5,891 nucleotides of DNA, taken from the NCBI GenBank assembly GCA_016234985.1, contig JACRNK010000258.1:1-5891 (forward strand). The letters run 5' to 3'. Below the pieces are notes generated by a model. That model worked only from the letters and a program-made list of their open reading frames with translations. It was not told the DNA's origin and made no database searches. Origin of the DNA: Deltaproteobacteria bacterium (lineage in GTDB: Bacteria; Desulfobacterota; GWC2-55-46; UBA9637). Positions 5,501-5,891 of this stretch are shown piece after piece. The position numbers and the translations under genes were made by a program. Numbering within the stretch: position 1 is the stretch's first letter; the number at the start of each line of letters is the position of its first letter.

Positions 5501-5638
5501 AATTTTTACCTCGTTGCGAGATGCCATGACTATACCAATAATTCTGTTAAAAACAGTATCTCCTTTCAAATTCTTTGTCTGCAAATGGTTAAAAAACCAC
5601 TTTACTATATTTTGACTCAACGGGCAATCTGAAATCAC
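5501..5638 (-). other. AT-rich gap upstream of the nucleotidyltransferase
   Basis: This stretch is open in the nucleotidyltransferase frame but looks non-coding. On the minus strand it contains a possible -10 box TATAGT (5534-5529) close to ATG 5527, with no convincing -35 partner, and a small inverted repeat CTGTT/AACAG (5544-5556). A separate weak promoter for the MNT-HEPN pair is possible but not established. Confidence 0.3.
5509..5512 (-). promoter_or_regulatory. Ribosome binding site fixing the nucleotidyltransferase start
   Basis: GAGG on the minus strand lies 8 nt before ATG 5500. The upstream candidates at 5527 and 5638 have no comparable site, so this decides the start. Confidence 0.7.
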
Positions 5639-5665
5639 GTATGGCAGGTTTCAAACCTGCCCTAC
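5639..5665. repeat. 27-bp palindrome between glnD and the nucleotidyltransferase
   Basis: Arms GTATGGCAGGTTT (5639-5651) and AAACCTGCCCTAC (5653-5665) flank a single C and pair at 12 of 13 positions. It begins 3 nt after the glnD stop. It could fold in the transcript as a processing or attenuation hairpin, but no T-run follows on the minus strand, so a classical intrinsic terminator is not supported. The GTAGGG...CCTAC outline matches the palindrome inside the GH57 gene, suggesting a dispersed repeat family. Confidence 0.8.
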
Positions 5666-5668
5666 AGT

Positions 5669-5891
5669 TTACTCCACATCCTCTCTCGGCGCCTCTTCCC
5701 CCAGCGCCTCAAATATCGCCTTCCGTATCTCTTTAAGCCTTTCCTTGTAGTATATCTTCTGGCCGAAGATGTCCTTCACATAAAATATATCTGCCGCGGT
5801 CTCGCCTTTGGTGGCGATTTTTGCGATGTGGATGTAGAGACCGAGTTTTGAAAGCGCGGTGGTGATGGAATAGAGAAGCCCTATCCTGTCC
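5669..5891 (-). CDS. glnD: [Protein-PII] uridylyltransferase, C-terminal ACT domain (start outside the window)
   Basis: The last 73 codons are visible, ending at TAA 5671-5669. They read DRIGLLYSITTALSKLGLYI, then HIAKIATKGETAADIFYVKD and IFGQKIYYKERLKEIRKAI. This is the terminal ACT domain of GlnD: the D-R-x-G-L-L turn that binds an effector, the AKI-T strand and the DxFYV strand. GlnD uridylylates and deuridylylates PII according to glutamine level; in the known enzyme the ACT domains sense glutamine. The catalytic nucleotidyltransferase and HD domains are not in the window. It is the most upstream gene seen and may share a transcript with the genes that follow. Other ACT proteins are possible, but the combined motifs favour GlnD. 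Confidence 0.88.
   Translation of the reverse strand, partial: DRIGLLYSITTALSKLGLYIHIAKIATKGETAADIFYVKDIFGQKIYYKERLKEIRKAIFEALGEEAPREDVE

Noticed and set aside
5501..5638. N-terminal extension of the nucleotidyltransferase from GTG 5638
   Set aside because: ATG 5500 has a good ribosome site and gives the usual family length; the extension has no recognised motif.
5639..5665. Intrinsic terminator after glnD
   Set aside because: The hairpin is good but no T-run follows it on the minus strand.

Overview
The window is a single co-directional block on the minus strand, read from high to low coordinates: the 3' end of glnD (5891-5669), a small nucleotidyltransferase (5500-5171), a HEPN-domain protein (5174-4797), a GH57 4-alpha-glucanotransferase-type enzyme (4769-2598), kdsC (2597-2058), lptC (1951-1391), lptA (1404-850), lptB (853/859-134) and the 5' end of rpoN (129-1). 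The order kdsC-lptC-lptA-lptB-rpoN is the classical LPS-transport neighbourhood of Gram-negative bacteria, so the host is a diderm that makes Kdo-containing lipopolysaccharide. The GH57 enzyme, the MNT/HEPN pair and the low-complexity repeats recall Nitrospirota, Desulfobacterota or related environmental lineages. That placement is inference; no rRNA or taxonomic marker is present.

Genes are tightly packed. kdsC starts on the base after the GH57 stop. lptC/lptA overlap by 14 nt, lptA/lptB by 4 or 10 nt, and lptB/rpoN are 4 nt apart. The two small genes overlap through GTGA. The only gaps of note are 5501-5668 (168 bp, a palindrome plus AT-rich sequence) and 1952-2057 (106 bp, a short repeat plus a strong promoter candidate for lptCAB-rpoN). 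No terminator, tRNA, CRISPR array or insertion sequence was seen.

KdsC makes free Kdo for lipid A-core. LptC (inner-membrane anchor), LptA (periplasmic bridge) and LptB (cytoplasmic ATPase) are parts of the LPS transporter. RpoN and GlnD belong to nitrogen/sigma-54 control. The GH57 enzyme remodels alpha-glucans such as glycogen.

The most unusual content is a set of short repeats lying inside genes. Heptamer arrays and a GTAGGG-type palindrome are embedded in frame at four places in the GH57 gene, and one heptamer array encodes the hydrophobic core of the LptA signal peptide. The two array types share a design: a run of 7-mers followed by a run that is roughly its reverse complement. Because 7 leaves remainder 1 when divided by 3, every third unit puts a stop-prone triplet in frame, and exactly those units carry a base that avoids the stop. 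This suggests a mobile or expanding repeat family that has been domesticated into protein-coding sequence.
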